This document shows positions 37,781-45,437 of a DNA stretch of 64,000 nucleotides, in pieces. Source of the DNA: JACRLV01 sp045863555 (GTDB taxonomy: Bacteria > Planctomycetota > Phycisphaerae > UBA1845 > Fen-1342); contig BTUU01000012.1 in NCBI GenBank assembly GCA_045863555.1, forward strand, positions 1 through 64,000. The letters are read 5' to 3'. Below the pieces are notes generated by a model. The model was not told where the DNA came from. It saw only the letters and a list, made by a program, of their open reading frames with translations, and ran no database searches. The position numbers and the translations under genes are program-made. How positions within the stretch are numbered: the stretch's first letter is position 1; the number at the start of each line of letters is the position of its first letter.

Positions 37781-37822
37781 GCTTGGCACTCCATCGCGGG
37801 CTCGTCACCCGTCGAGAGACAA

Positions 37823-38623
37823 TCAACCGCCGGCCGGTGCACTCGTCGCCGGCGCGGTCGCCGGCGCATCGGGCGGCAATTCTCCCGCGGCCGCCGTGCG
37901 GATCATCTGTTCGCTGCCCGCCCACGCCTGAAGCTGGCCGACCATCTCGTCCCAGTAGGCCCAGGTCCCGGCGAAGTAGATGACGAGGAACAGCAGGGCT
38001 CCGATGCCGACGTAGAGCAGCGGCATCACCGGCTCGTAGTTCGGGTCGATCACCACGGTGTGATCGTCGGCCTCCGGAAAGAGCTCCTTCGTCCGCGTCT
38101 GGGCGTACGCCGGCAGCTTCGAAAACACGTGGCCGCGGTACTCGCGCCAGGCATCGAGATCGAGTGCGTAGCGGCCCTTGAAGCCGGTCTGGAGCGCCAC
38201 GTAGTAGACCATGACGATCTCGCACTTGGCGCGGCGGTCGTGGCGCTCGTGCCGCTCCGCGGTTTCGAGCTCCTTGAGGGCCTCGTCGCACTCGCGGTAG
38301 AAATTCTCGCCGCCGAGCGCCTCGGGATGTCCGAGCAGCGCGACCTCAAGGCACTCGTTGGCCCACTCCTGCTTGTAGGGCCAGTTGCAGTTCAGGATCA
38401 TGACCTCGTCAATCAGATAGACGAGCGGGACGCGGGCCTTGACCCAGTTCTCCCAGAGGCCCGGCTCGCTGTGGCTCTGCCGGTCGAGGTCATTGAGCAG
38501 CGAAAGCACTTCGGCCCGCGTGTCGTGGTAATTGACGGACTCGCCGTCCTCCACGCGTCGCTGGAAGCCGACGAGGTAGAGCACGACCTGCACGGCCAGG
38601 TCGTAAACGGACTGTTGCGCCAA
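37823..38623 (-). CDS. tssL: Type VI secretion system protein TssL (DotU/IcmH), short form
   Basis: A 266-residue DotU-family protein. It has the helical cytoplasmic domain ('YLIDEVMILNCNWPYKQEW', 'FYRECDEALKEL', 'YVALQTGFKGRY') and one C-terminal membrane helix ('LLYVGIGALLFLVIYFAGTW'). A Pro/Ala tail of about 30 residues follows it. No peptidoglycan-binding OmpA domain is fused, so cell-wall anchoring must come from another protein. Translation begins at a TTG (38623) six bases after a strong AAAGGAGG, which overlaps the end of tssK. Confidence 0.93.
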   Translation of the reverse strand: MAQQSVYDLAVQVVLYLVGFQRRVEDGESVNYHDTRAEVLSLLNDLDRQSHSEPGLWENWVKARVPLVYLIDEVMILNCNWPYKQEWANECLEVALLGHPEALGGENFYRECDEALKELETAERHERHDRRAKCEIVMVYYVALQTGFKGRYALDLDAWREYRGHVFSKLPAYAQTRTKELFPEADDHTVVIDPNYEPVMPLLYVGIGALLFLVIYFAGTWAYWDEMVGQLQAWAGSEQMIRTAAAGELPPDAPATAPATSAPAGG

Positions 38624-38635
38624 TGTCAGCCTCCT

Positions 38636-39997
38636 TTAGCGCACCTTGATCACGAAGAGCGACAGCTTCATCGTGGTCAGTTTGGTCATTTCAGCCGGCG
38701 GCATCCGGATGAAGATGCCGCGCTCGGTTTCACAGTGCTCCCAGTACGGGGGCGTACGCGAGATTCGGAAGTAGTGCTGGTCGCTGCTCTTGGGCAGGTT
38801 CGCGACCGAGCCCGCGGTCTTGAACTCCAGGCCCGGCAGACGCCGGACGTACACCGTTTCGGCGTCGCGCGGCGAAGCGAGCTTGAAGTTGATCGTTTTG
38901 AAGAGGGCGACGATCTCCTCGAGCTGCTGCGACGAACGGATGCCGAGATACATCTCATGGTTGGGCGTGAACCACTCGTAGTCGAGTTCCACGCCGTAGC
39001 CGCCGTCCTTCTGCTGGAACGGCCGTTCGATGTAGTCCTTGGGAAGCATCCCGTTGACCAGTGCCCGCAGGTATCGAAACAGCTCCTCGAAGACCGGCCC
39101 GCTGTCGTCGTGGTCATACGCGGGCAGCTCGCGCGGGCGGCGCAGATCGTCCCAGAGCGTCACCTTCGCGATCGACTCGCACAGCGTCGCGTAGAGCGCG
39201 TGCGGGTGAAGCTCCGGAGCGTTCACCAGCATCGCGAAGCGGACTGTCAACTCATTGAGGGCGCTGAGCTTCACAAGCTGCTCGATGTCGGCCGGGCTGC
39301 CCGTGGCGTACGTCAGGGCCCGCTGGGCCGCGTCCGCACCGAGCTGCTCGCACCGGGAACGGATATCGCTCCAGAGCGCATCCGTCGCGGCGCACAGCGC
39401 CGGCCAGGCCTTCATCCGCAGAAGCGGCGGCACGGAATTCTTCACCAGCGCCGGTCCGGCCGCGCTTCGCTCGATGGCGCCGATCTGTGCGCATTCAAAG
39501 CCGGTCCGATCCTCGGCTCCGAAGAAGACGGCGCCGCGCATCCGCCGGACCTCGATCGACTGCGGATTCTCACCCGTGTTTTCGTCATATCGCTCGGAAA
39601 GATCGATCGCATAGCGCGGCGAGCGCCCGTCCAGCAATTCGCCCGGCGCCTGGATGTTCGAACGGACGGTCTGAAGCTCCGGCACGCCGAACCAGACCGG
39701 CATCGCGCCGGAGGACTGGTCGAGCGCCTTCTTGAAATCACGCGGGTCGACGGAGCAGTTTTCGGGAACCTTGACCAGCGTCCCGTCGCGCAGAACCAGT
39801 TCACACGCCCGAATCTCGATCAGGTTGCTTTCGATCGATTCCCGGGCGAGATCGAGTGAGAGGAAGCCCCACGCGTAGGGTTGAAGCGCGTGCAGCCCCG
39901 CCGCGCGCAGCGTGTCGACTTGCCGGAACGCCGCCTGAAGGTGGTGCGGCCGAAGAAACTGCCCTTCCGACCAGTGGACTTCCGGCCAGAACTTCAT
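38636..39997 (-). CDS. tssK: Type VI secretion baseplate protein TssK
   Basis: TssK trimers link the T6SS baseplate to the TssJLM membrane complex. The 453-residue protein begins with the family hallmark 'VHWSEGQFLRPHHLQA'. It also has 'PRYAIDLSERYDENTGENPQ', 'LTYATGSPADIEQLVKLSAL' and the receptor-binding C-terminal region 'MYLGIRSSQQLEEIVALFK'. Start ATG 39997 follows an AAGGA site. Twelve bases separate its stop from the tssL start, so the two are tightly coupled. Confidence 0.94.
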   Translation of the reverse strand: MKFWPEVHWSEGQFLRPHHLQAAFRQVDTLRAAGLHALQPYAWGFLSLDLARESIESNLIEIRACELVLRDGTLVKVPENCSVDPRDFKKALDQSSGAMPVWFGVPELQTVRSNIQAPGELLDGRSPRYAIDLSERYDENTGENPQSIEVRRMRGAVFFGAEDRTGFECAQIGAIERSAAGPALVKNSVPPLLRMKAWPALCAATDALWSDIRSRCEQLGADAAQRALTYATGSPADIEQLVKLSALNELTVRFAMLVNAPELHPHALYATLCESIAKVTLWDDLRRPRELPAYDHDDSGPVFEELFRYLRALVNGMLPKDYIERPFQQKDGGYGVELDYEWFTPNHEMYLGIRSSQQLEEIVALFKTINFKLASPRDAETVYVRRLPGLEFKTAGSVANLPKSSDQHYFRISRTPPYWEHCETERGIFIRMPPAEMTKLTTMKLSLFVIKVR

Positions 39998-40131
39998 CGA
40001 CGATCCTTCCCGTGCTCGCGGCGCACTCCGTGACGGCCCGGCTCCGAAAAACGGAGCGTCCGGTGATGATCAATTGCGGCGGCACCGACCCAAAGGCCGA
40101 TGCTACCCGAAATCGGCGGCCCGAAAAGGGT

Positions 40132-40701
40132 CTACTTCGTCTCGACGAGCTGCATGCCCGTCTGATCGACGCGAACCCGAATCTCGCTGCTGTCGAACCA
40201 GCCCGGCGGCGGCATGATCACAATCGGCTCGGTCCGCGCCGGACCTTCACGCGACATGAACCGGCCGTAAATGACGATCGCCGAGCGGCCGTTGCCGCTG
40301 CTGGAGTGGCTGACATTGAACGTGATCGTCTTTTCCTTGTTCGCCCGGTCCGCCCAGCCGGTCAGGGGTCCGCCGAGGAGCTGATCCCGGCTGTCCTTCT
40401 CGCCGGTCCGCAGCGCGTAAACGTGGCTGGGATCGATGTTCGCGAGCTTGGCGCTGGCCTCGCGGCGGAGCTTGAACCACTCGTCCGAGCGCATCGATTT
40501 GTTGACGATCTCGGGGTACTTGTCGGTTTCCGCCTTCGTGAGGCAGAGGATGTCGACGTCGAGCGCCTGCCGGGTCTGCGCGTCGCCATACGCGTTGATG
40601 ACCTCGCCGAGTTCGAACGTGATCTTGTAGTTTCCGCAGCCGGTACCGCACAACAGAGCGATACCGAACCCCAGAATCCACGGCAGTTTGTGAGCGAGCA
40701 T
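40132..40701 (-). CDS. tssJ: Lipoprotein in T6SS operon, TssJ-like
   Basis: A 189-residue predicted outer-membrane lipoprotein. The signal peptide ends 'ALLCGTGC' with the lipidated Cys at residue 22. The mature part forms beta-strands ('NYKITFELGEVINAY', 'ALDVDILCLTKAE', 'SAIVIYGRFMSREGPAR') and is first in an operon with tssK, tssL and tssM, which is where TssJ is expected. The sequence itself is divergent from proteobacterial TssJ, so the call rests on architecture and context. I place the start at 40701 (GGGAG eight bases upstream) rather than 40734 or the longer open frame. Confidence 0.72.
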   Translation of the reverse strand: MLAHKLPWILGFGIALLCGTGCGNYKITFELGEVINAYGDAQTRQALDVDILCLTKAETDKYPEIVNKSMRSDEWFKLRREASAKLANIDPSHVYALRTGEKDSRDQLLGGPLTGWADRANKEKTITFNVSHSSSGNGRSAIVIYGRFMSREGPARTEPIVIMPPPGWFDSSEIRVRVDQTGMQLVETK

Positions 40702-40852
40702 GCGGAGTCTCCCTGGGACTAGAGTTGTATGCATCGGGTCTGAACCCTTTCGCGGCCGAACGGCCGTGCAGCGGTGAATTCGAATTCTTCTCCACGAAGC
40801 CGGTTCGCCATGGGTCGAATAACCCCCGGCGCCGCTCCGTGCATCCGGGGGC

Positions 40853-40880
40853 AGTATCCCGCGAGCGGGCGCAAAATCAA
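40853..40880 (-). promoter_or_regulatory. T6SS operon promoter candidate
   Basis: On the minus strand, TTGATT (40880-40875) and GATACT (40858-40853) are spaced 16 bp and face tssJ, giving a leader of about 145 nt. A GC-rich inverted repeat CCCCCGG/CCGGGGG (40823-40851) lies at the presumed transcript start and may affect expression. Confidence 0.45.
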
Positions 40881-40888
40881 GCGACGGG

Positions 40889-40938
40889 TTGCCGACAGAC
40901 GGGTCGAGAGCTATAAATCTTTTAGAGACTTCTGAAAG
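40889..40938 (+). promoter_or_regulatory. Promoter and possible operator of the GbsR-like gene
   Basis: TTGCCG (40889-40894), 17 bp, and TATAAA (40912-40917) face the regulator gene. An imperfect dyad, TTTAGA and TCTGAAA within 40920-40938, lies between the -10 and the ribosome binding site, where an autoregulatory operator would be expected. The -35 is only about 10 bp from the -35 of the T6SS promoter, so one bound regulator could influence both. Confidence 0.4.
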
Positions 40939-40954
40939 TTCGGAGGAAGCGCGC

Positions 40955-41530
40955 ATGTCGCTGAGCCTGATCGAAGCCCGAAACCTGCTCGTCCGCCGCT
41001 GGGGAGAAATGGGCGGGTACTGGGGCATCAACCGCACGATGGCCGAGATTCACGCCCTCCTGTTCGTCAGCCGCAGTCCCCTCTGCACCGACGACATCAT
41101 GGAACAGCTCCAGATCTCGCGCGGCAACACGAGCATGAACCTTCGCGCACTGGTCGACTGGGGACTGATCCGCAAGTCGCACAAGCTCGGCGATCGCAAG
41201 GAGTATTTCGAGGCCGATACGGACGTGTGGCGGATGTTCGAGACGATCATGCGCGAACGGCGGCGGCGCGAGGTCGAGCCGATCATCGCGACGCTGGACC
41301 GCTGCGGCGAGGTCCCGGAGCACGCGGGAGCGGATGACGAGGCCCGGTCGGACGTGCGCGAATTCCGCCGGCGCATCGAGAGCCTCAAGCAGTTCCTGAT
41401 CACCATGAGCAAGCTCTTTGAACTCACGCTTCAGCTCGGGCCCGAGGGCCTCGGGCAGTTGACCGCGATGATGACGCAGGAGGAGGCGGCTCCGAAGACG
41501 CGCCGGCGGAAGGCGGCCCCGGCCCGGTGA
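40955..41530 (+). CDS. GbsR/MarR-type transcriptional regulator
   Basis: A 191-residue winged-helix regulator. 'RWGEMGGYWGINRTMAEIHA' and 'LLFVSRSPLCTDDIMEQLQI' followed by 'SRGNTSMNLRALVDWGLI' are hallmarks of the GbsR branch of MarR-like proteins, which often control osmolyte or envelope genes. A helical dimerisation region follows and the tail is basic. The start at 40955 has GGAGGA seven bases upstream; an open frame from 40889 reads through the promoter. It is divergent from the T6SS operon across 253 bp, so it may control that operon. Confidence 0.85.
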   Translation: MSLSLIEARNLLVRRWGEMGGYWGINRTMAEIHALLFVSRSPLCTDDIMEQLQISRGNTSMNLRALVDWGLIRKSHKLGDRKEYFEADTDVWRMFETIMRERRRREVEPIIATLDRCGEVPEHAGADDEARSDVREFRRRIESLKQFLITMSKLFELTLQLGPEGLGQLTAMMTQEEAAPKTRRRKAAPAR

Positions 41531-41593
41531 TCTCGGCGCCCGGACCAACCCGGAGTCCGGCGCGGCCGACGTTCGGGTAAACTCCGCCGCGGG

Positions 41594-42508
41594 ATGCTCG
41601 ACATCGACCACATCCAGATCGATCCCGCATACGCCGACCGCCTCCGCGCGGTCGGTCTGGACCGGGTCGACCGGATCCTCAACTGGACCGAAGGGCGAAT
41701 CTGCGCCTGGAGCCGCAGCACGGACACGATGCACATCCCCGCGGGCGACGGGCTGCCCGGGTTCTACCTCAAGCGGTATCGCTTCCTCGACTGGAACCGC
41801 CGGATCCGCTGCACGTTCCGGGGGAGCCTCTTCGGCGAGCCGCGCGCGGCCGCGGAATACCGGCTCCTCCGGCAGATGCGACAGCTTGGCATTCCCGCGG
41901 TGCGGCCGATCGCCGTCGGCTGCCGGCGTCGGCTGCAATTCGTCGTGGGGAGCTTTCTGATCACGGAAGAGGTGCCGGACGCACAGAACCTCACGTCGTT
42001 CGCCCGATCGCTCGCGACCGGGCGGGTCGCGCTCGGCGTCGCCGCGCGGCGCGCGTTCGTCGGGCGGCTCGCGCGGCAGATCGCGGAGATTCACGTCGCC
42101 GGCTTTCAGCATGGCCAGCTCTTCTGGCGGAACGTCCTCGTCCGCATGCTCCCGACAGGCGAGGCGGAGTTCTACTTCCTCGATGCGCGGCCGCGGCATA
42201 CGGTTCGGCGGCTGAGCCGGCTGGGACGGAACTGGTGGATCGAGGAACTGGCGCACATGGCGGCGTCGGCGGAGGTCTTTACGAGCCGGTCCGAGCGGCT
42301 GCGATTCCTGATCGCGTACTACAAGGCCCGCGGCGTGCGTGTCGATCTGGCCGAGCAGATCGGTGAGATCGAGGCGCTGCGGGGGAAATGGGCCCGGCAT
42401 GAGGCGCAGCGTGTCCGCATGGGCGACCGGTTCGACGAGTGGAACCGCCGGCTGGCTGAGGAGATCGCCGCCGAGGTTGCGCCGGCGGCGACGGGGGACG
42501 GGGTGTGA
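41594..42508 (+). CDS. Kdo/WaaP-family lipopolysaccharide kinase-like protein (catalytic Asp missing)
   Basis: A 304-residue protein with the kinase-like fold of WaaP/InaA proteins that phosphorylate sugars of lipopolysaccharide core. The Lys-containing strand is 'GFYLKRYRFLDWNRR' and the helix Glu region 'EPRAAAEYRLLRQMRQLGIP' is present. The catalytic loop reads 'HGQLFWRNVLV': the normal Asp of HxD is Gln. The metal-binding Asp is kept in 'YFLDARPRHT'. It may be a pseudokinase that supports the next gene's product. The stop overlaps the next start by 4 nt (GTGA). Confidence 0.78.
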   Translation: MLDIDHIQIDPAYADRLRAVGLDRVDRILNWTEGRICAWSRSTDTMHIPAGDGLPGFYLKRYRFLDWNRRIRCTFRGSLFGEPRAAAEYRLLRQMRQLGIPAVRPIAVGCRRRLQFVVGSFLITEEVPDAQNLTSFARSLATGRVALGVAARRAFVGRLARQIAEIHVAGFQHGQLFWRNVLVRMLPTGEAEFYFLDARPRHTVRRLSRLGRNWWIEELAHMAASAEVFTSRSERLRFLIAYYKARGVRVDLAEQIGEIEALRGKWARHEAQRVRMGDRFDEWNRRLAEEIAAEVAPAATGDGV

Positions 42509-43380
42509 GCCGCGTGGAGCTGCTGGCGCCGGATTGGCGAGCGCGGATCGAGCGATTCTCGCCGGCGCTGCTCGACGACCTGCTCGAAACCGCGCCCGAC
42601 CCGGCGCGGCTGCCGGGCACGTGGCGGGCGCTCGACAAGCCCGGCCTGGGCGGGCGCGAGCGGTGGCGCTGGACGCCGCCCGATCGGCCCGACGGACCGG
42701 CCGTGTTCGTAAAACGCTACCGGCGCTCGCGGATTCGTGAACAGTGGGATCGGCTGCTGCGCCAGTCGGCGCGGCGCAGCCGGGCGTTCTGGGAGTACGC
42801 GCGGGCGATCGAGCTCGCCGAGGCGTGCATCCTCGCTCCCCGCGCCGTGGGGTTTGCGGAGGTGATGCTCGCGGGGTTCGAGCGGCAGAGCGTCGTCCTG
42901 CTGGAGCAGGTCGCCGGGCAGCCGTTCGACAAGGCGTGGCGCGAGTGGACTGCGGCCGGCGATCCGATCACCCACGGGCCCGCGCGGCACGACCTGGCCC
43001 GGCGGCTGGCGTGGTTCGTCTCGGCGTTCCACGGCACCGGCCTGACGCATCGCGACCTGTACCTCTGCCACATCTTCATCGAGCGCGGCGCGGCCGGCGA
43101 TCCGCCGCGGCTGGCGATCATCGATCTCGCCCGGACGCACCGGCCGCGGTTTCGGCGGATGCGCTGGCTGCTGAAGGATCTGTCGCAACTGGATGCGTCG
43201 GCGCGGGAGATCGGCCTCTCGCGGACGGATCGGTTGCGCTTTCTGCGGGTGTATCTCGGACTTGAGGCGGGTTCGCCGCGGGTCCGCTGGTATTGCAGCC
43301 GCATCCTCCGCCGAAGTGACTGGATCCTCCGCCGCATCGCGCGAAAACAGGCCCGGCGGGCTGTCGAGACACACGCTTGA
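42505..43380 (+). CDS. Kdo/WaaP-family lipopolysaccharide kinase
   Basis: A 291-residue kinase-like protein with an intact catalytic loop 'HRDLYLCHIFI' and 'IIDLARTHRPR', exactly as in WaaP/RfaP-type core heptose kinases. The nucleotide-binding Lys is in 'AVFVKRYRRSRIREQW'. It starts at GTG 42505, overlapping the stop of the previous gene, and its own stop overlaps the TTG start of the glycosyltransferase. The three genes therefore form a translationally coupled unit for envelope glycolipid or LPS core assembly. Confidence 0.85.
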   Translation: MSRVELLAPDWRARIERFSPALLDDLLETAPDPARLPGTWRALDKPGLGGRERWRWTPPDRPDGPAVFVKRYRRSRIREQWDRLLRQSARRSRAFWEYARAIELAEACILAPRAVGFAEVMLAGFERQSVVLLEQVAGQPFDKAWREWTAAGDPITHGPARHDLARRLAWFVSAFHGTGLTHRDLYLCHIFIERGAAGDPPRLAIIDLARTHRPRFRRMRWLLKDLSQLDASAREIGLSRTDRLRFLRVYLGLEAGSPRVRWYCSRILRRSDWILRRIARKQARRAVETHA

Positions 43381-44543
43381 ACGTCGCGATCGTCCAGGAA
43401 CATCTCGATCCCCGGCGCGGCGGCGCGGAGACCAGCGTCCTGGAGATGGCTCGCGAACTCGCGGCGTGCGGGGCCGAGGTCACGCTGGTCTGCGCGAGTG
43501 CGCCGCCGGAGGGCGCGGCGAGCGGCGTCGAGGTTCGCGTCCTCGACGTCGGCAGCGGGTCGAAACGCTCGCGCACGCGGCGGTTCATCGAGGCCGCCGA
43601 TCTCTGGCTGGCGGCGGGAGACTTCGACATCATCCACGCCGTCACGCCCTGTCGATCGTGCAATGTGTACCAGCCGCGCGGCGGGACGTATCGCGAGACG
43701 ATCGAGCGGACGCTGGCCGTGGTGCGCAACCCGGCGGTGCGGGCGGTCAAGCGGTTCGGGCGGGCGTTCAACTTCCGGCAGCGGATGCTCCTGGGGATCG
43801 AGGAGGAGATCCTCAATCGGCCGGAGCCGCCGTTCGTCGCCGCGGTGAGTGAGTATGCGCGGCGGCAGGTGCTGGCGATCCGGCCGGGGTATCCGGCGGA
43901 GCGGCTGTGCGTCGTGTTCAACGGCGTGACGATCGCGCCGCTTTCGGCGGAGGAGCGGGCGACGCGGCGGGCGGCGACGCGGGCGAGCCTTGCGATCGCG
44001 AGCGATGCACCGGTCCTGCTCCTGGTGGCGCACAACTTCCGGCTGAAGGGGCTCGGTGAGCTGATTCGGGCGCTGGCGGACGCCGGCGCGACGGCGTCGG
44101 ATGCGATTCTGCTCGTGGCCGGGCGCGACGCGCCCGGGGCGTACCAGCGGCTCGCGGATCGGTTGGGGATCGGGGAGCGGGTCCGGTTTGTAGGCGCGCG
44201 CATGCCGGTTCGGGATCTCTTCGCGGCGGCGGATCTGCTGGTGCATCCGACCTGGTACGATCCGTGCAGCCGGGTAGTGCTGGAGGCGCTGTGCTGCGGC
44301 GTGCCGGTCGTGACGACGCGGGTGAACGGCGCTGCCGACGCGATCGCGGAGGGCGAGACGGGGATCGTCGTGGCGACGCCGGCGGATGAGCGGGCGCTGC
44401 GCGACGCGATCGCGGCGGGGCTGAACGCGCGATTTCGCACGGCCGCGCGGGAGCGCGCGGACGAGGCGTGCGAGCGGCTGAGCATGCGGCGGCACGCGCG
44501 GGAGCTGCTGGACTTGTATTCGCGCGTTTCGTCGGGAGCGTGA
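43377..44543 (+). CDS. Glycosyltransferase family 4
   Basis: A 388-residue GT-B enzyme, probably adding a sugar to an LPS-core-like acceptor at the cytoplasmic face. The N-terminal domain starts 'NVAIVQEHLDPRRGGAETSV', typical for RfaG/WaaG-like enzymes. The donor-binding C-terminal domain has 'LLLVAHNFRLKGLGELIRAL', 'VRFVGARMPVRDLFAAADLL' and the EX7E region 'YDPCSRVVLEALCCGVPVV'. Similarity to WaaG, which acts with WaaP, fits the two kinase-like neighbours. The start is TTG 43377 inside the TTGA overlap. The last part is very GC-rich with no obvious terminator. Confidence 0.9.
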   Translation: MNVAIVQEHLDPRRGGAETSVLEMARELAACGAEVTLVCASAPPEGAASGVEVRVLDVGSGSKRSRTRRFIEAADLWLAAGDFDIIHAVTPCRSCNVYQPRGGTYRETIERTLAVVRNPAVRAVKRFGRAFNFRQRMLLGIEEEILNRPEPPFVAAVSEYARRQVLAIRPGYPAERLCVVFNGVTIAPLSAEERATRRAATRASLAIASDAPVLLLVAHNFRLKGLGELIRALADAGATASDAILLVAGRDAPGAYQRLADRLGIGERVRFVGARMPVRDLFAAADLLVHPTWYDPCSRVVLEALCCGVPVVTTRVNGAADAIAEGETGIVVATPADERALRDAIAAGLNARFRTAARERADEACERLSMRRHARELLDLYSRVSSGA

Positions 44544-44784
44544 ATCCGGCTTCGCGGGGCGCAGAGGGTTGGATCAGGCGAGCGGCTGGTAAGGGGCGAG
44601 GGGCGGCGGGGTGGGAAGATGGGGAAGCGGCCGGGGCGTTTCGAGCGGTCCGGGCGCGGGCACGGTCGACTAGAGGTCCTATAGAAACCGGGTTTCCCGA
44701 ATTCTGGCCGAAGGCGCTCAAGTTTTCATCTTCGCGTGTGCCGGGTTGAGCACCTTCGTTATCAGACGCTTGGGTGGGGCTGGC

Positions 44785-44824
44785 GTGTGAAGGTGGGAAG
44801 TTGGAAACGTGGGAAGGTGGGAAG
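44785..44824 (+). repeat. Octamer tandem array GTGGGAAG
   Basis: Five consecutive 8-bp units: GTGTGAAG, GTGGGAAG, TTGGAAAC, GTGGGAAG, GTGGGAAG. The complementary array TTCCCACC lies at 48610-48649, so the pair brackets the accessory segment as an inverted repeat. Confidence 0.8.
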
Positions 44825-44995
44825 GGGACGGCGCGGCGAGGGTCGTGGTTGGCTTGCATTTCCAGTGAGTCTAGATGCGCGGGCGGGTGCGGAGGGGTTG
44901 GCGGCGCGGAGTTGTGGCGGGGTGGCGGGGATTGGCGGGTTTTGCGGAGAATCGCGACGAGCGAATTGGCGATGCGGCACCGGGTTTTGGTGCGC

Positions 44996-45185
44996 CGGCG
45001 AACCATGCCGACCCCACCGGCCGGTTTCGGCTGACGGGGCGGCCGCGTCGGACATGCGCCCGGACGCTACGGAGGTTTCTCACGCCGGTGGTGTCAGCAT
45101 GGCACCCGAAATTCGTCGCAATGCCACCCGCCACTGCTCACAGAGCAGCGACACACGGTGTCCGCGATTAACCTAACAGTGCCAC
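44996..45185 (-). repeat. Composite dispersed repeat, inverted copy D
   Basis: On the minus strand this region begins with the 54-bp element (45185-45132) containing GTGGCACTGTTAGG and the near-perfect hairpin CTGCTCTGTGAGCAG. It continues with GGGTGCCATGCTGACACCAC (about 45105-45086) and ends with a GCCGAAACCGGCCGGTGGG module (about 45035-45017). The same three modules in the same order occur on the plus strand at 25443-25763. It ends about 70 bp from the 58-residue HTH gene. Confidence 0.8.
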
Positions 45186-45253
45186 CCCGCCCAATTGCCC
45201 CAAGAGCAAGGCAAGTGGCGGAGCTTTTCCGGGCGACTACGTCGTTCGACTGG

Positions 45254-45430
45254 TCAACTATTCTTGCCCGGAGGGACGCTCTTCAACAGCGAGTTAACCC
45301 ACGTCTTTGACTTGCCGACGATGCGAGCGATCGTACCCTGAGGTACGCCCATAGAATGGAGCTGCACAGCCAGGAGTTTCTCAAGCAGCTCAATCGTTCT
45401 GTCGGGTAGCTCCGAATTTGAAAGCGCCAT
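45254..45430 (-). CDS. Small helix-turn-helix protein (58 aa), last gene of the island operon
   Basis: The ORF encodes 58 residues: 'MALSNSELPDRTIELLEKLL' then 'AVQLHSMGVPQGTIARIVGK', 'SKTWVNSLLKSVPPGKNS'. The middle fits a helix-turn-helix of sigma-region-4 or resolvase type (GVPQGTIARIVGKSKTWVN). AGGAT stands six bases before the ATG, and only seven bases separate it from the stop of the 302-residue gene, so it belongs to the same transcript. It is too short to be more than a DNA-binding domain; a regulator or a specificity subunit is possible. Confidence 0.65.
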   Translation of the reverse strand: MALSNSELPDRTIELLEKLLAVQLHSMGVPQGTIARIVGKSKTWVNSLLKSVPPGKNS

Positions 45431-45437
45431 GTTGATC

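Larger units (their letters stand above)
44544..45253. other. Gene-free accessory spacer with repeats
   Basis: About 700 bp with no supported gene. It holds the octamer array at 44785-44824 and the inverted composite repeat at 44996-45185. The rest shows several open frames without recognisable products. It marks the left edge of the segment of lower GC content that holds the HTH/nuclease operon. Confidence 0.5.

Noticed and set aside
33770..39859. A 2029-codon open frame on the plus strand opposite tssM-tssL-tssK
   Set aside because: It is exactly antisense to well-supported T6SS genes; composition is Arg/Leu/Ala-rich with no domains. Such frames are common in high-GC DNA.
41594..44543. A complete LPS or O-antigen gene cluster
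   Set aside because: Only two kinase-like genes and one GT4 are present; no transporter, ligase or further transferases are adjacent, so a full cluster cannot be claimed.
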